Positions 36,311 to 49,995 of a stretch of DNA of 64,000 nucleotides are shown here, in pieces (position 1 is the first letter of the stretch; every line of letters begins with the position of its first letter). The notes beneath the pieces are model-generated. The model did no database searches and was not told the origin of the DNA. It was given only the letters and a program-made list of their open reading frames with translations. Location: assembly GCF_000275845.1 (NCBI RefSeq), contig NW_006766909.1, positions 290,221-354,220 of the forward strand. The letters are read 5' to 3'. The stretch is from Dichomitus squalens LYAD-421 SS1 (taxonomy: Eukaryota > Basidiomycota > Agaricomycetes > Polyporales > Polyporaceae). Made by a program: the position numbers and the translations under genes.

Positions 36311-37694
36311 ATGGTGCCATACATCCCACCTGACATCATCGACATCATCCTTGAGTATGTCGACGGTAACGCCGCACAATTATGCACCTGCGCGCTCGTA
36401 TGTCACGTTTGGCTGGAGGCGAGTAGGCGGAGGCTCTTCCAACACTTGCGTTTCTATCAACCAGCGTCATACGACTCCTTCATTCGCCACGTCGTTCATC
36501 GTGAGGAGATGCAGCGATGGCTCGCGTCAGCGCGTACGCTCATGTATGCTGGTGATCGTGATCCTGACAACATCGCGATTGAGAGACAATTTAAAGCGAA
36601 GAGTAACAGGGGCCTCTGTGAACTCGCTGGCCAGCTACCGAACTTGCACACCCTCGCTCTCTTCGAACTCGATTGGTCGGAGTTCTCACATCCGCGGGCT
36701 CATCTTGCCCTCTCTCAATTTGGACGCATCAGGGAGCTCTTGCTGGTCGATTGCACATTCAGCTCCCTCGGAGCTCTCCGTGACTGCATCACCGGCTTAA
36801 CGGCCTTGAGAAACCTCTTCCTTCTCCGGATTGGCTCTGAGGATCCTGTCAGATTCTTGAACGGCATTCACTCGCGGCCAATGCTCGAGACACTTGCCAT
36901 CGACTTCGACGAAGACTCCGACTCGAATACTTTTCTTCAGTGGCTCTCCCAGACGCCCACTGTGTCCTCTCTCCGCCGTCTTGCAATCACACCGCGCCAT
37001 CTTGATCTTCAGTGGGAAGCATTTACCTCATCCATCACTTGTTTGGATATCAGCCTCAATGTAACCAATGGTGAGCTCCAACTGCGTATCTTTGGGGAGT
37101 CTGGAGGCTAAGAAAGTTTAGAGGACTTTTGTCTCGCACCTTTTACACTCCTAGAGTCTCTGACGATAAGAGGCGGCAGTGACAAGCGCAAGAATTGGCT
37201 CCAGCTCTCTACAAACCTTCGAAGCGTCTCTGGCCGGCTTCGCACGCTGTTTCTCTCCCTAGACATATACTGGTACCCTCCCCCTCCCACGAGCCCAGTT
37301 TCATACCCAGAAGTCGACGACAGGGGTCTGGAGCTCCTTGAGCAGGTCCTGGAAGGGACTTCCTTCGCAAGCCTCCACACGGTGGAGTTCTACTTCAGGC
37401 GCTGGCAAATAGTCACAAAGCCACTCAACAGGGAGCAGGCACAGCGTGCGGATGCGCATATCAAAGACCTGGTCTGTAAGAAGCTGCACAAGCTATGCAA
37501 ACGCGGAGTGCACGTCAAGATCGTAGTACATCGGTACGTAGCTCTGCGCGTCCCCTGGCCAGCTATTCGAGGTAATCACGAAACTGTTCAATCGTAGCGT
37601 TCCCAATGACTACGAGGAGGATCCGTGGGAGGAAGCGCGCTGTGGCTTTGGGCGGATGCCCTTTCACGCTGAGCACCTCAAGCTTTGCCGGTAA
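36311..37694 (+). CDS. F-box/LRR protein
   Basis: Probable substrate receptor of an SCF ubiquitin ligase. Exons 36311-37070, 37122-37533 and 37598-37694 join in frame (1269 nt, 422 aa). The F-box is at the N-terminus: MVPYIPPDIIDIILEYVDG and CALVCHVWLEASRRRLFQHL. Leucine-rich repeats follow (LPNLHTLALFELDW; RIRELLLVDCTF; LTALRNLFLLRIG; MLETLAIDF; SSLRRLAITPRH; LESLTIRGG). A charged tail ends in DPWEEARCGFGRMPFH and HLKLCR. An in-frame TAA at 37109-37111 lies inside the first intron (donor GTGAGC, branch-like GCTAAG, acceptor TTTAG) and does not break the gene. The first 100 bp upstream lie just after another F-box-like relic, so the family has expanded locally. Confidence 0.85.
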
Positions 37695-39689
37695 TGGCGA
37701 CTTGCCAGTCTCCCGGTGGCATAGCCAGCATCCGTGCTCATCAAGCCCTGCCTTCGATCCTACGCGGCGAGGCTGCGTTGCTCTTGCCTTTTTCAAAATC
37801 GTCGCTTCGACGCGTGCCTGTCCGTGCCTTTCCCCGAACACGTCCTCCCCTATTTCTCGCTTTCAGGTTCCCACGATGCCGGAAAGCTGCTATTGGACGC
37901 AATCCTCCCCTGGAAACCAGCCACGGTGCGCATTTGACGAGGGTAGAGGCGTATGTCGAGCAGAGATATACGCGTTCCTGTGTCGATTGAGCAGCACAAG
38001 TTCTGGAGGGCGGCGATGGACGTGCTCTCTAACGTCGCAGCTACTGCAAGCGCGTTTTAATGGCATCGTGGCACAATCTGCCTCCTTTCTCTTGTAGAGC
38101 TCAAAGCTATGTTCATTCGCAGAACGGTCTTGTTCTCGGTTAGATGCCTTATGACGCACGTTCTCGTCTTATGCACCCCTGATTCTCCGCCTTCTTAGAT
38201 ACGAGCAGCATGCTGTGGTGCCCAGCGACTCGATGGTCTCGACTCTGGCGCATCTGAACGATTACGGCAGAGAGATATGATACGATTGCCTCGAGTACAG
38301 CAATAGCACGTAGAAACAAGGACACGTTGCTTCGACGAGGCTGCAGAACGTCCTTGGAGCATCCTTGGCAGGTCAGCTGGTGTAGCGGCAGGCGATGTGC
38401 GAATTTGAGTTCGGGGTTCGGGAATTTGAGCTCGGTGTCCCCGAACGCTGAGATGAAGGGTGCGATGAAGCTGGGGAGGGCCCTGGCGATCCTGTTAATG
38501 AACAGCGCGGGGCAATGGACCTGGCTGGATGTCCTACAGCGAGACAGAAGAGCAAGAAGGGCGTCGTTTTTGGAGATCTCCACGACGCCCGTGAACATTC
38601 GAGTAGACTTCGGCCAGCGACGAGCAGAGCAAGAGGAAGCAAGAATGAGTCTGACAGAGGGCATCTCGGAGAGCAAGAGCATCAAGGGTCCAACACAAGT
38701 CCAACAGAAAGACTACCGGATATCACAATGGCGGCGCACAGCGAGAGATAGAGAAGACGTCGTGGGGTCGCCACGTCATGCCCAGACACCAGAAGGCCGC
38801 TCTCCGCCCAAGAGTGTTCAGATCCAAGAACACGGTTGGTTGCGGCGGCGGTGACGCTAATGAGGCTGTGGAGACCGCGATGGCTATACTTGCTTTACGG
38901 AGGAAGATAGCCGAGGGAAGGCATTCGCTCCGAAGCTCGCATTGAGTGGGACGACGTCGGACACGGACATCGGGGACCGCTGCGAGACTGCACGTCGGCT
39001 TTAGGTGCGTTGAGACCGTCTTCGAGAGATAACGCGAGCACCAAGAACGGGGTGTTGTAAATCGCCGAATCCAGTCCTGACGCCGACGCCGTTGCGTCAG
39101 AGTTGATAGCTAGCTGACGCGCCCGGGGCACATTGTCCGAATTTGCTGATCGAATTGTGAGCACGGACGCACGTTCGGGGGTGGGGATGTCGATTGCCAG
39201 GGCGGCCAGGCAGAGAAGACAGGACGAGCGCAAGCAGTGCGCGCACCGGAACACTCGATCGTCGGCACACTCCCCTTTCAGTGCGATTGAAACGTCTCTT
39301 CAAGCCCACGGCGACAGTGTCGGCATTGATGATTGCAATGGCCGCACGCGCCGCCACAAATGCGGAGATAGAGAAGGGAACCAGTGCAGAGGAGGCTGGA
39401 CAAAGCCCCTGCTGGGAAGAGGACTTGTCCTAAAACGTGCGGCGGGCGGACATTTGAGGAACACAGCTTCAGCCTCGGCAGTGTGCTTACGTAAGCCAAT
39501 CTATTCGCGACGCGTCCCAGATGCAGGAACGCATATATAAACATCTTCAACCCCTCCCAGCAACATCGTCTCCCTTGCTCTCCATCGTCCCTCTCTAGAT
39601 CGTGTATTCCACCCTTGACTCCCCATCTCCGACGATCGGCCCCCAAACGCCTTGCAACGCCAGACACGCCCCCACCATCGTAGATCACC
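37695..39689. other. intergenic, no confident gene
   Basis: 2 kb between the F-box gene and GFAT. Minus-strand frames at 38149-38685 and 39097-39793 contain hydrophobic stretches that could be remains of a membrane protein, but no consistent exon chain was found. The last 150 bp are pyrimidine-rich and likely the GFAT promoter and leader. Confidence 0.4.
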
Positions 39690-42531
<2,842 letters not shown>

Positions 42532-43436
42532 GTGCCCCCTCCACCGCGGTCGCACGTGCAATGGGCGGTCGGGGGTCATAACAGGCCACCGTACTCTGAT
42601 GGAGAAGGACGGGAAGGGGTACGAGAGGGACAGGTGGAGAGACGCACGGACGATTGCAGAAAATTGGACACTCTACGTCGCCCGCACCCGGGCTTACGCG
42701 CGGCTAGCACGGACACTTGTATAGACGATACTGTTGTTTCGCATGTCTCTGTTGTTGGCAGTTGTCGTCGAGGCACTTTCGAGGCGTTAGTGTATGTACT
42801 ATCATGATATCACGACAGTTGGAACCTGTGCTAGTCAGCCCGACCTGAGTGTTATTCGATGCAGCGCGCGAGTGGCTCGGGTGCAAGGTGGAGAGCTGCA
42901 GCAACTGAGTCGCGCATAATGACATAGAATCTTGGGGTTGCGTAGGAGATGACTGTATCAGACGTAAGAGCCCGCGGCGGCGGCGGCGGCGGCGACAACG
43001 GCTGCACAACAGGAAGAGGAGGTGGATAGCAAGGATTCCATTAACAGTACACAACAGATACAGGTTCACATGCGCTGACAGAGGAAAGCAAATAACGAGT
43101 GTGCTATGGTACGTGAAGACACGTCACAAGTGATAGCAGACAATTGCAAGGATAAGAAGCATGAGCGGACGTTGAACACAAAACAGATAAAATGATGTGA
43201 GAGGCGATATGCATGGGTATTAACGACATTAGTCACGGTCTTGAGGCAGGCAGCGGTGACAAGCAGATCAGACAGCAAGAGGATGGACTGCGTGATTGTG
43301 CAGGGAGGTTGGTTGGGATAGCAAGCGGAACCATAGCTGACGGAAGCGGAGGCACCTGTCGCAGCAGACATCATCAGAACCGAAACCCCGGAGATTGAGA
43401 GTAGACAACAAACCTGGAGAGCATACGGTCGGTCGC
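42532..43436. other. intergenic with GGC microsatellite
   Basis: 3' flanks of two convergent genes. A short (CGG)n run lies at about 42972-42992. No gene or RNA is supportable. Confidence 0.45.
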
Positions 43437-44465
43437 TCACTGATCCAGACGCTCCTTGCTCTTGATGAGACCCTTCGATGCGAGACGTTTGATACTGCGA
43501 AACACGCTTGCGATGGTGTCGGGGCGCTGCTCGCCGCTGCGGATGGAAGCTGCATCGCGAGTCGTCGTAGAAGGCGGGCGGGAACGGCTTCGTGCGCTCG
43601 AGGGGCCTGCAACAGGAGAAGACGGGGCGCTCACGGTGACTGTTGGAAGGGACAAGGGAGGGAGGGGTTCTTGGGAGGACTGAGGGGTGAAGGAAGTAGG
43701 GGAGGCGCCACCTTGGATGAGCAGGCGCTGGAGCAAATCCTGGAGACCGTCAAACCGCTTCTCAAGAGCGTCGAACCGCTCATCGACCTTGCTGAAGCGT
43801 TCATCGACGTTCTTCTGCATCTCGTCGAACCGCTTGTCCACCGCGCGGAAGTTCCCATCAACAAGTTCCGCATGCTTGTTACACCACTGCTCAGTCTTCT
43901 TCGAGAAGTTGTCGACAATGTCGAAATGGTCGTCTAGCCGAAGGTCGAGGTTCAGTTGCATCTGCGACAACTGCTCCTCCTGTTTCTTGAATTTGCCGTC
44001 CACGTAGGTCTTCGTTGCACCGAGCTTTTCGTCCACGTAGGCCTTCTGTGCGTCGATCTTGGCCGTGAGGCGCGTCTCGAGCCCGGTGATTTTCTCGTCG
44101 AGGGTCTGACTCTTGGTGGTGAGGTCGGTCTTGACGCGCTGAAACTCGCGCTCCACGACCTGCGAGTCTTCGTACATCTTGTGAGTGTTAATGCCAAAGG
44201 TCTGCTCCAAGGAGGAGGGACGAGTGTCGATCGGTGACGTGGTGGCTACAGTTCAGTCAGATGAGCGTCGTCATACATAACTTAGACATTCGGACGTACA
44301 AGACGAGGGCTTAACTCCTGGGACGGACATGGTGAGCTGGAAGGTAAGGGCGTTGTTTGGGGTCGAGAAGATTATGGGAGGGAGGGTACGGAGGATAACT
44401 TGAGGGCGTCGTGCACGCCTTTTATCGATGGTATCTTCGGTGTCTGTTCTGCGTTTGGGTGCCAT
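43437..44465 (-). CDS. coiled-coil protein of unknown function
   Basis: Two exons, 44300-44465 and 43437-44245, join in frame (975 nt, 324 aa). The N-terminus is basic (MAPKRRTDTEDTIDKRR) and then hydrophobic-aromatic. The middle 150 residues are a heptad-rich coiled coil with repeats such as KITGLETRLTAKID, YVDEKLGATK-TYVDGKF, FDEMQKNVDERFSKVDERFD and LEKRFDGLQDLLQRLL. The C-terminal third is Ser/Pro-rich and disordered, ending in a basic segment (VFRSIKRLASKGLIKSKE). The repeated DERF/DKRF pattern resembles fungal proteins annotated only as hypothetical coiled-coil proteins. The ATG at 44463-44465 is the first in frame. Function is unknown; self-assembly is the only inference that can be made. 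Confidence 0.75.
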
Positions 44466-44817
44466 ATTGGGAGGAGACACAAAAGAAGACTATTGGGGGA
44501 GTGACTCGACGGCGAACGACTTGTGGAATACACGAGGCGGGGCGTCCTGCCAAATTCGTCGCTGTGTGCCAACGAGCGGAGCTGAGTCCCCTTCCTATCC
44601 TAGAGCAATCATAATAGAGCGCACATACCAGTACGGTATCGATTCGAGAGTCAGAAGGTGCAGGGAGGAAGACAAGGAGGACACGGCCTCAATGAGTCCG
44701 CTCATCGTTGCCAGGTGTAGGCGCCCGTGTGGTGGGGTGTTCCCACGCCATCGGGACCGCCATTCAACGAGTTCACGACTCGTACGGACTAGTCGTCTTA
44801 CCCCGTCGACCATCACA
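44466..44817. promoter_or_regulatory. shared promoter region of coiled-coil gene and SPP2-like gene
   Basis: A 352-bp gap between two divergent starts. Open frames cross it but begin upstream of the family-supported Met of the G-patch protein. No defined element was recognised. Confidence 0.45.
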
Positions 44818-46173
44818 ATGTCTTCCTCATCTGCTGCGGCGAGCAAGGTTTCTTTCACAATCCGCAGACCAACACCTGTTGCTCGCGCCGACTCCGACTC
44901 AGATTCTTCCAACTTCAAGGTCCCTGCACTACCCCGCCATCTTTCTGGCACCAGCACGCCAAACAGTCCCCTTTCGCGGAACAGCCCGCCGACCCGCACA
45001 TACAGCGAGCGCGACAGCTCAGATGAGGATTCAGGAGTAGAAGACGAGCTGGTGACGGCGTTCGACGAATTTGGCGCAAAGCGGTGTGTCTCCTCATTCC
45101 CCTTTTCCAGATCGGGTCCTCAACTCACAGCAGCCCACTCCCGTGGCAGACTCCATGAAAAACCAAAGCCTCAAGGCCCGCTCGTGATCCCCGCCTTGCA
45201 AAACAGAGATTGGCGCGAGTTCGCGCGGAAGCGCAAACAGCTATACGTTCCCCCCAGTGCCGCTGCGACTACCGGAGCGGATGGCTCCGTGGGCGGACTG
45301 GGCACGCGCGACTCGATCAATTCGGGCCCGCAGCTGTCAGGTCTGCAGGCTCGTAAGCGCGTCAAGGTTGAGGAAGGCGAGGACGAACCTATGTCCGACG
45401 CCATTGCTCCCGAGACTCCGCAGTCCGTGCAAGATGTGAAGGCGGAGGAGACAGAGGACCAAAAAGCCCTCCGCGCTATCCTTGCGAGCGCCTCTTCAGG
45501 GGACGACGCGGGAATTGACGGTCCTCACATCGATGTCATCCCCGTCGTGACCGAGGACGATGCTTACAAGCAGGACGTCGAGGAGCTCCCGGAACCGGCC
45601 ACGCTCGAGGACTACGAGCGCGTGCCTGTTTCACAATTTGGCGCGGCGCTTCTCCGCGGGATGGGTTGGAAGGAAGGGCAGGCCGCAAGCAGGAAGAACA
45701 AGGGTTTGGTGGAACCGTGGCTTCCGCAGGCGCGTCCCGCCCTCTTGGGCATTGGCGCGAAGGAGAAGGAAGTGTTCGACGACGGGAGCAAGGGTAAGAG
45801 GGGTGCGAAGGCGCGGCCCGAGAGACGATACGTACCCGTCATCAAGAAGGAGCGAGCGCCCGAAGGTGGCAGTGGAAGCGGAGAGAGCTCTTCTAGACGC
45901 CGGTCTCCCTCCCCAGGTCGGAATGGCTCGAGGCGGTCGCCTTCCCCTGACCGCCGCAAGGACCGTGATGGCCGTCGGGATGACCGCGACCGAGAGCGGT
46001 ACCGCGAGAGCGTTCGCAGTCGGGATCGCCGACGAGACGATGATTACGACCGCCGGCGGGACGACGACCACGACTCGTCCTCTCGTAGGGACCGCGACAG
46101 GCATAAGGATCGTTCTCCCCCCAAGGAACGTTATGACTCGTCCAGCAGGACAAGGGACAAGGACCGCTACTAG
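44818..46173 (+). CDS. SPP2: Spp2/GPKOW-type G-patch splicing factor
   Basis: Spp2 activates the DEAH helicase Prp2 in the spliceosome through its G-patch; acts in the nucleus. Exons 44818-45083 and 45150-46173 give 1290 nt, 429 aa. The intron is 66 nt (multiple of three, no stop), so its retention would insert 22 residues in frame. Early part: VSFTIRRPTP, an acidic Ser/Asp region, then GPLVIPALQNRDWREFARKR. The Spp2-type G-patch is at about 242-290: YERVPVSQFGAALLRGMGWK and EGQAASRKNKGLVEPWLPQA, with RPALLGIGA following. From about 340 to the end it is RS/RD-rich (repeated RRDDDYDRRRDDD-like stretches), as in other nuclear splicing proteins. Start ATG has the context CACAATGTC. Confidence 0.88.
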   Translation: MSSSSAAASKVSFTIRRPTPVARADSDSDSSNFKVPALPRHLSGTSTPNSPLSRNSPPTRTYSERDSSDEDSGVEDELVTAFDEFGAKRCVSSFPFSRSGPQLTAAHSRGRLHEKPKPQGPLVIPALQNRDWREFARKRKQLYVPPSAAATTGADGSVGGLGTRDSINSGPQLSGLQARKRVKVEEGEDEPMSDAIAPETPQSVQDVKAEETEDQKALRAILASASSGDDAGIDGPHIDVIPVVTEDDAYKQDVEELPEPATLEDYERVPVSQFGAALLRGMGWKEGQAASRKNKGLVEPWLPQARPALLGIGAKEKEVFDDGSKGKRGAKARPERRYVPVIKKERAPEGGSGSGESSSRRRSPSPGRNGSRRSPSPDRRKDRDGRRDDRDRERYRESVRSRDRRRDDDYDRRRDDDHDSSSRRDRDRHKDRSPPKERYDSSSRTRDKDRY

Positions 46174-47482
46174 ATGATTTGGACATGCACCGGTCACTAC
46201 TGTTGTCGTCTGCTCGCTTAAATGGGAAGTGCACTTTTGCAGCCTGATGTCGTTGCAGATGCAGATCTATTGAATTCACCTGCGTGCCGACGATACATCC
46301 CGCTTTCTTGGATGCGATTCCGGACCTCTTGCATGTCTCTTCTGCTGCCGATTCTGCAGTGTAGTAAGCGAACATATTTGCTATCTCCAAATTTGCTCGT
46401 CATAGTGATTCTACTTCTCACAGGTGCGTCATTTGTCACGCGCCATACTCGGCTCTTTCTTGAACACGCCTGGCCTCAGGAGATGTACTCATCCCCTCAT
46501 CAGGGTGCAATATGCTGTGCCGCTCTAATCGCCGTATGAGTTCGTGAGTTCGTGCCTGGGCCCTGGAGGCCTTGAATTGAGTTATCTCATCTACCGCCTA
46601 CATCGAGTTCTTCGTGACGAGGCCCGAAGAAATGCCTTCAGGCCGGAACCGCAATCTCTTATGGCCACGATGCCGACAAGTAGCTCGACAGATCGCTTCT
46701 CGATGCATCACCACCTGGCCCTAGGCACTGGTAGCCCTCGTCGCAGTCGCATGAGCCTTGGTCAGTACTCAGAGGGGTTTACTCATCACGAGATTCTCAT
46801 CGGCATCTCGTATTCTACTACCTCCGCACTTCCTCGGGGCCCGCCTTTGAAGCTAAATGTATGGGTTTCACCGCATATACATTACTAAGGCCCCACTTCC
46901 CCTCCGTGCGATCTAGCGATTGAAACGCGTATGCGTAATGTTACGTTTCATGCTTACATTGATGCTATGTAGCGAGAAACATCTGACTACATGCATTGCA
47001 GGTCACACCGCATCGTCTTTCACCTATGCACGCCTACGGGAACGGAATTCGCTCGGCAAGATGTCGCACGGGGTTTCCCAACGAATGCAGCGAGGCTGAT
47101 CACCCACGTTTGCCTGCTAGCCAGTCAGATATAACTGCCCCTACCCAGAAATATAACCTTTGTTCCTGGCTATATTTGCATCATGCTCCAATCCTTGTGA
47201 GTCGTTACACCACGGAGCGGGACATCCGCATACCGGGACGCCGGTATACCGTACTTGTTTCGTGTGCGTGTAAGGATGGGTTTCGGGAGGTTGGCGCATA
47301 CGAGGCGGATCCTCTTTCCGGCGCAGTGCACCCCGAATATACATCTATAAGGCAGCTCTCACACGGTGCGTGACATGCGAGACTGTAAAGTTGGATATAT
47401 GTACACCAGGCCGTGGCTTCGCGAAAGGGGTAGTCGACATCTCTGAAGCTTCCTCCCCTTCCTCCAGCTCTGCTGCACAGAC
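46174..47482. other. intergenic, no gene recognised
   Basis: 1.3 kb, somewhat lower in GC, without a supportable gene. A plus-strand open frame at 46996-47373 has no family features. Confidence 0.4.
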
Positions 47483-49426
47483 ATGCCGGACGGGTCCCCA
47501 GCTGCGAAGCCGCGGTTCAGACTCGCCATCATGTGCGTCGTGTATTCGCTTATCGTGCGACCCGGTCTTCGTCTGACCTCTTGCGTAGTGGTGGGGGCAT
47601 AGCGGGCCTTACGCTCGCAGTCGCCCTAGGTCGTTTCGAGCAGGCGAGGTCGCCCATACAAGTGGACCTGTACGAGTCGGGCCCGGAGATTACCACCGTC
47701 GGCGCTGGGATTTCTGTCTGGCCGCGGACGTGGGCCGTCATGCGCGCACTGGGCCTGTATGACCAGCTTGCAAGCCAGGCCGTGAAGGCAGCCGACGGTA
47801 AAGACGACGATATCAGTACGTGGGGGTGTTGCTGCCCATGTGGCTGTTGCGGCGTACTCATGGTTGAAGCATGCAGAGCCTGGGTTTGTGTTCCGCAAGT
47901 CGGACTGGCCTCGTGAGGGGTACGAGTTCGGTAGAGTCATGGTACCTAGTACGTATTGTGGTGCTGATCGGGATCGACGACTTCGGAGCTCATACACACG
48001 TTGTTGTGCAGGCGGTTCGACTACCATGCACCGTGCAGAGATGGTGGACGTTCTAGTCCGAAACATCCCAGCGAGCTGTGCGGTCCACACATCGAAACGG
48101 CTCGTGAAGTACACGGACTCCGGGACTTCTTACACATTGCATTTCGCCGACGGGACGAAGGCGACCGCGGACGTTATCGTTGGGGCGGATGGGATCAAGT
48201 CGAAGACCCGCGCGGCGATGTACGATTATGCGCACCAGAGGGAGTGCGCAAAGAAGGGGATAGTAAAGAAGGAGGAGTGTGAGCGATGCAAGAAGGCGGT
48301 GCCAAAGTGGACGGGGACAATTGCGTATCGATACTTGATTCCCTCGGAGAGCCTGCGAGAGATCGAGCCCAAGCATCATGCGCTGGAGTGCGTGTCACCT
48401 TTGAGTGTGAGTAGTCCGCCTGCGCTTTTCGGTGAGCAGGAAGACTAATGTTACGTCTAGTATTCGGGCAAGGGGAAGGTTCGTCGAACTCTGCACGGTC
48501 CTAGCTCGCACAGGTTGATTATGCTTGCGTGCATGAATATCCAGCATATCATCACCTACCCTATCTCGCACGGCAAATATCTGAACTTCGTGGGTTTCGT
48601 CACTATTCCCGACGGGGAGGGCACAGTATACCCGCATAAGTGGGTCAGAGATGCGAAGAAAGAAGATATCTTGTCCGCTTACCCAGGTTGGGAGCCGGAG
48701 GTCGACCAGATGCTCTCGGTATGTACGAAGATCTCCAGATCAGGAGTTGCTCTTTACCATCTCGATTCCAGTGTGTCGAGAAGCCGACTATATGGGCTAT
48801 CCATGTCATGGAAGATCTCCCCTTCTCTGTGTATGGCAAGGTAGCAATTATAGGAGATGCGGTACGTGCGGTCGGACTGCGCTCCTTGTAAAGTAGTGGC
48901 TTGAAAATGAACATTCTATGCAGGTCCATGCCATGACTACACACTTTGGCGCGGGAGGAGGTCAAGCTATCGAGGTAATACTCCCTGTCTTTTTCGCTTG
49001 AGTTTGGGTATGCTAAGACGGACCTCTCAGGACGCATATATTCTTGGCCGTTGGCTCGCCGATCCACAAACTACCCTATCCCGCGTCCCGGATGTCTTGC
49101 GCATTTACCAAGACGTCCGGCTCCCGTTCGCCCGCAAGGTCGTGCGTGACGCGGGAAAGGCAGGGCTGATGTACGAGTTCAACTACCCTGGGCTCTACGA
49201 CGGGTCTCCCATTTCAGCCTCTTCGGAAGAACAGGAGGTTGATTTGTTGAAGAAACCTCTTGACGAGCTGGGCGAAGCGATCCGAGACCTATGGCGGTGG
49301 CAGTGGGAAGAGAAGGTTGACTCGCAGTGGGATGTGGCCGAGGCGCGGTATCTGGAAGTCTTGAAGGGCGGGCGCGCTGAGAAGGTTAAGGAGAAGGGCG
49401 AAGGGAAGACGTGTGTGATTATGTGA
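47483..49426 (+). CDS. FAD-dependent monooxygenase with C-terminal CaaX box
   Basis: Group A flavoprotein monooxygenase (salicylate-hydroxylase-like): NAD(P)H and O2 dependent hydroxylation of an unknown, probably aromatic, substrate. Nine exons (47483-47532, 47589-47815, 47877-47948, 48012-48406, 48461-48478, 48545-48718, 48772-48861, 48924-48974, 49031-49426) sum to 1473 nt, 490 aa. Motifs: Rossmann AIIGGGIAGLTLAVAL near the N-terminus, joined across intron 1; DG motif VGADGIKSKTR; GD motif IIGDAVHAMTTHFGAGGGQ (about 338). One exon is only 18 nt (YSGKGK). The last residues, KVKEKGEGKTCVIM, form a lysine-rich stretch plus a CaaX box (C-V-I-M) that protein farnesyltransferase should accept, which predicts membrane anchoring. 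No N-terminal signal peptide is seen. Family and exons are secure; prenylation is inferred. Confidence 0.88.
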
Positions 49427-49995
49427 GGCAAAATCACGAACGGGAGGACATGATACCTTGTCGCGAAGATAACCACGTAGGCAGCGCTGTTCAGCGGCGT
49501 GGGGACAAGCCTCTGGCCTCATATTTCCCTACAGCTACTACCGTCGCATGGACACCATTGTCCCGTTCGGTGAGTGCGAAATAGAATGTGCACTAGACCG
49601 GATATCGAGAACATGATTCACCAGGGCTCCATAGCGGTGGCATGGTCATTGTCCAATTTATTGTCTAGAATCAGTCACACAAACCCTCACCTTCAGTATC
49701 AGAGTAGCAGGATGCATATGAGGTTGAGACTGGAAGATGTGGACGGAAAAGGAAAAGGGAGCGCCGGCAAGAGAGGCGTTGTTGTGGGTTGTTGTGCAAA
49801 GGCTTTGACGCCGCCCAGAACGGGATGACCGAGGCGTTACGTCGCAGGCTTCTCGCTGTGTCGTCTCGACCGTCCACGTACTCTAGTCCCCGTTCGATTA
49901 TTCCCGTCTAGTGCTTGAAATCCCCCTTGCTAGGAGCTCTCATACTACTCAGGCTATCCCGGTGACCAGCCATCCCTAGTGACTAGGCAGGAACT
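49427..49995. other. intergenic
   Basis: 570 bp between the monooxygenase stop and the Sec2 start. No gene seen; expected to hold the Sec2 promoter. Confidence 0.4.

Noticed and set aside
37109..37111. In-frame TAA in the F-box gene, suggesting a nonsense mutation
   Set aside because: It lies in a 51-nt intron (GTGAGC donor at 37071, TTTAG acceptor ending 37121) and splicing restores the leucine-rich frame.
43437..44210. Coiled-coil protein starting at about 44210
   Set aside because: The codon there is TTG. An upstream exon with a true ATG at 44463-44465 joins in frame.
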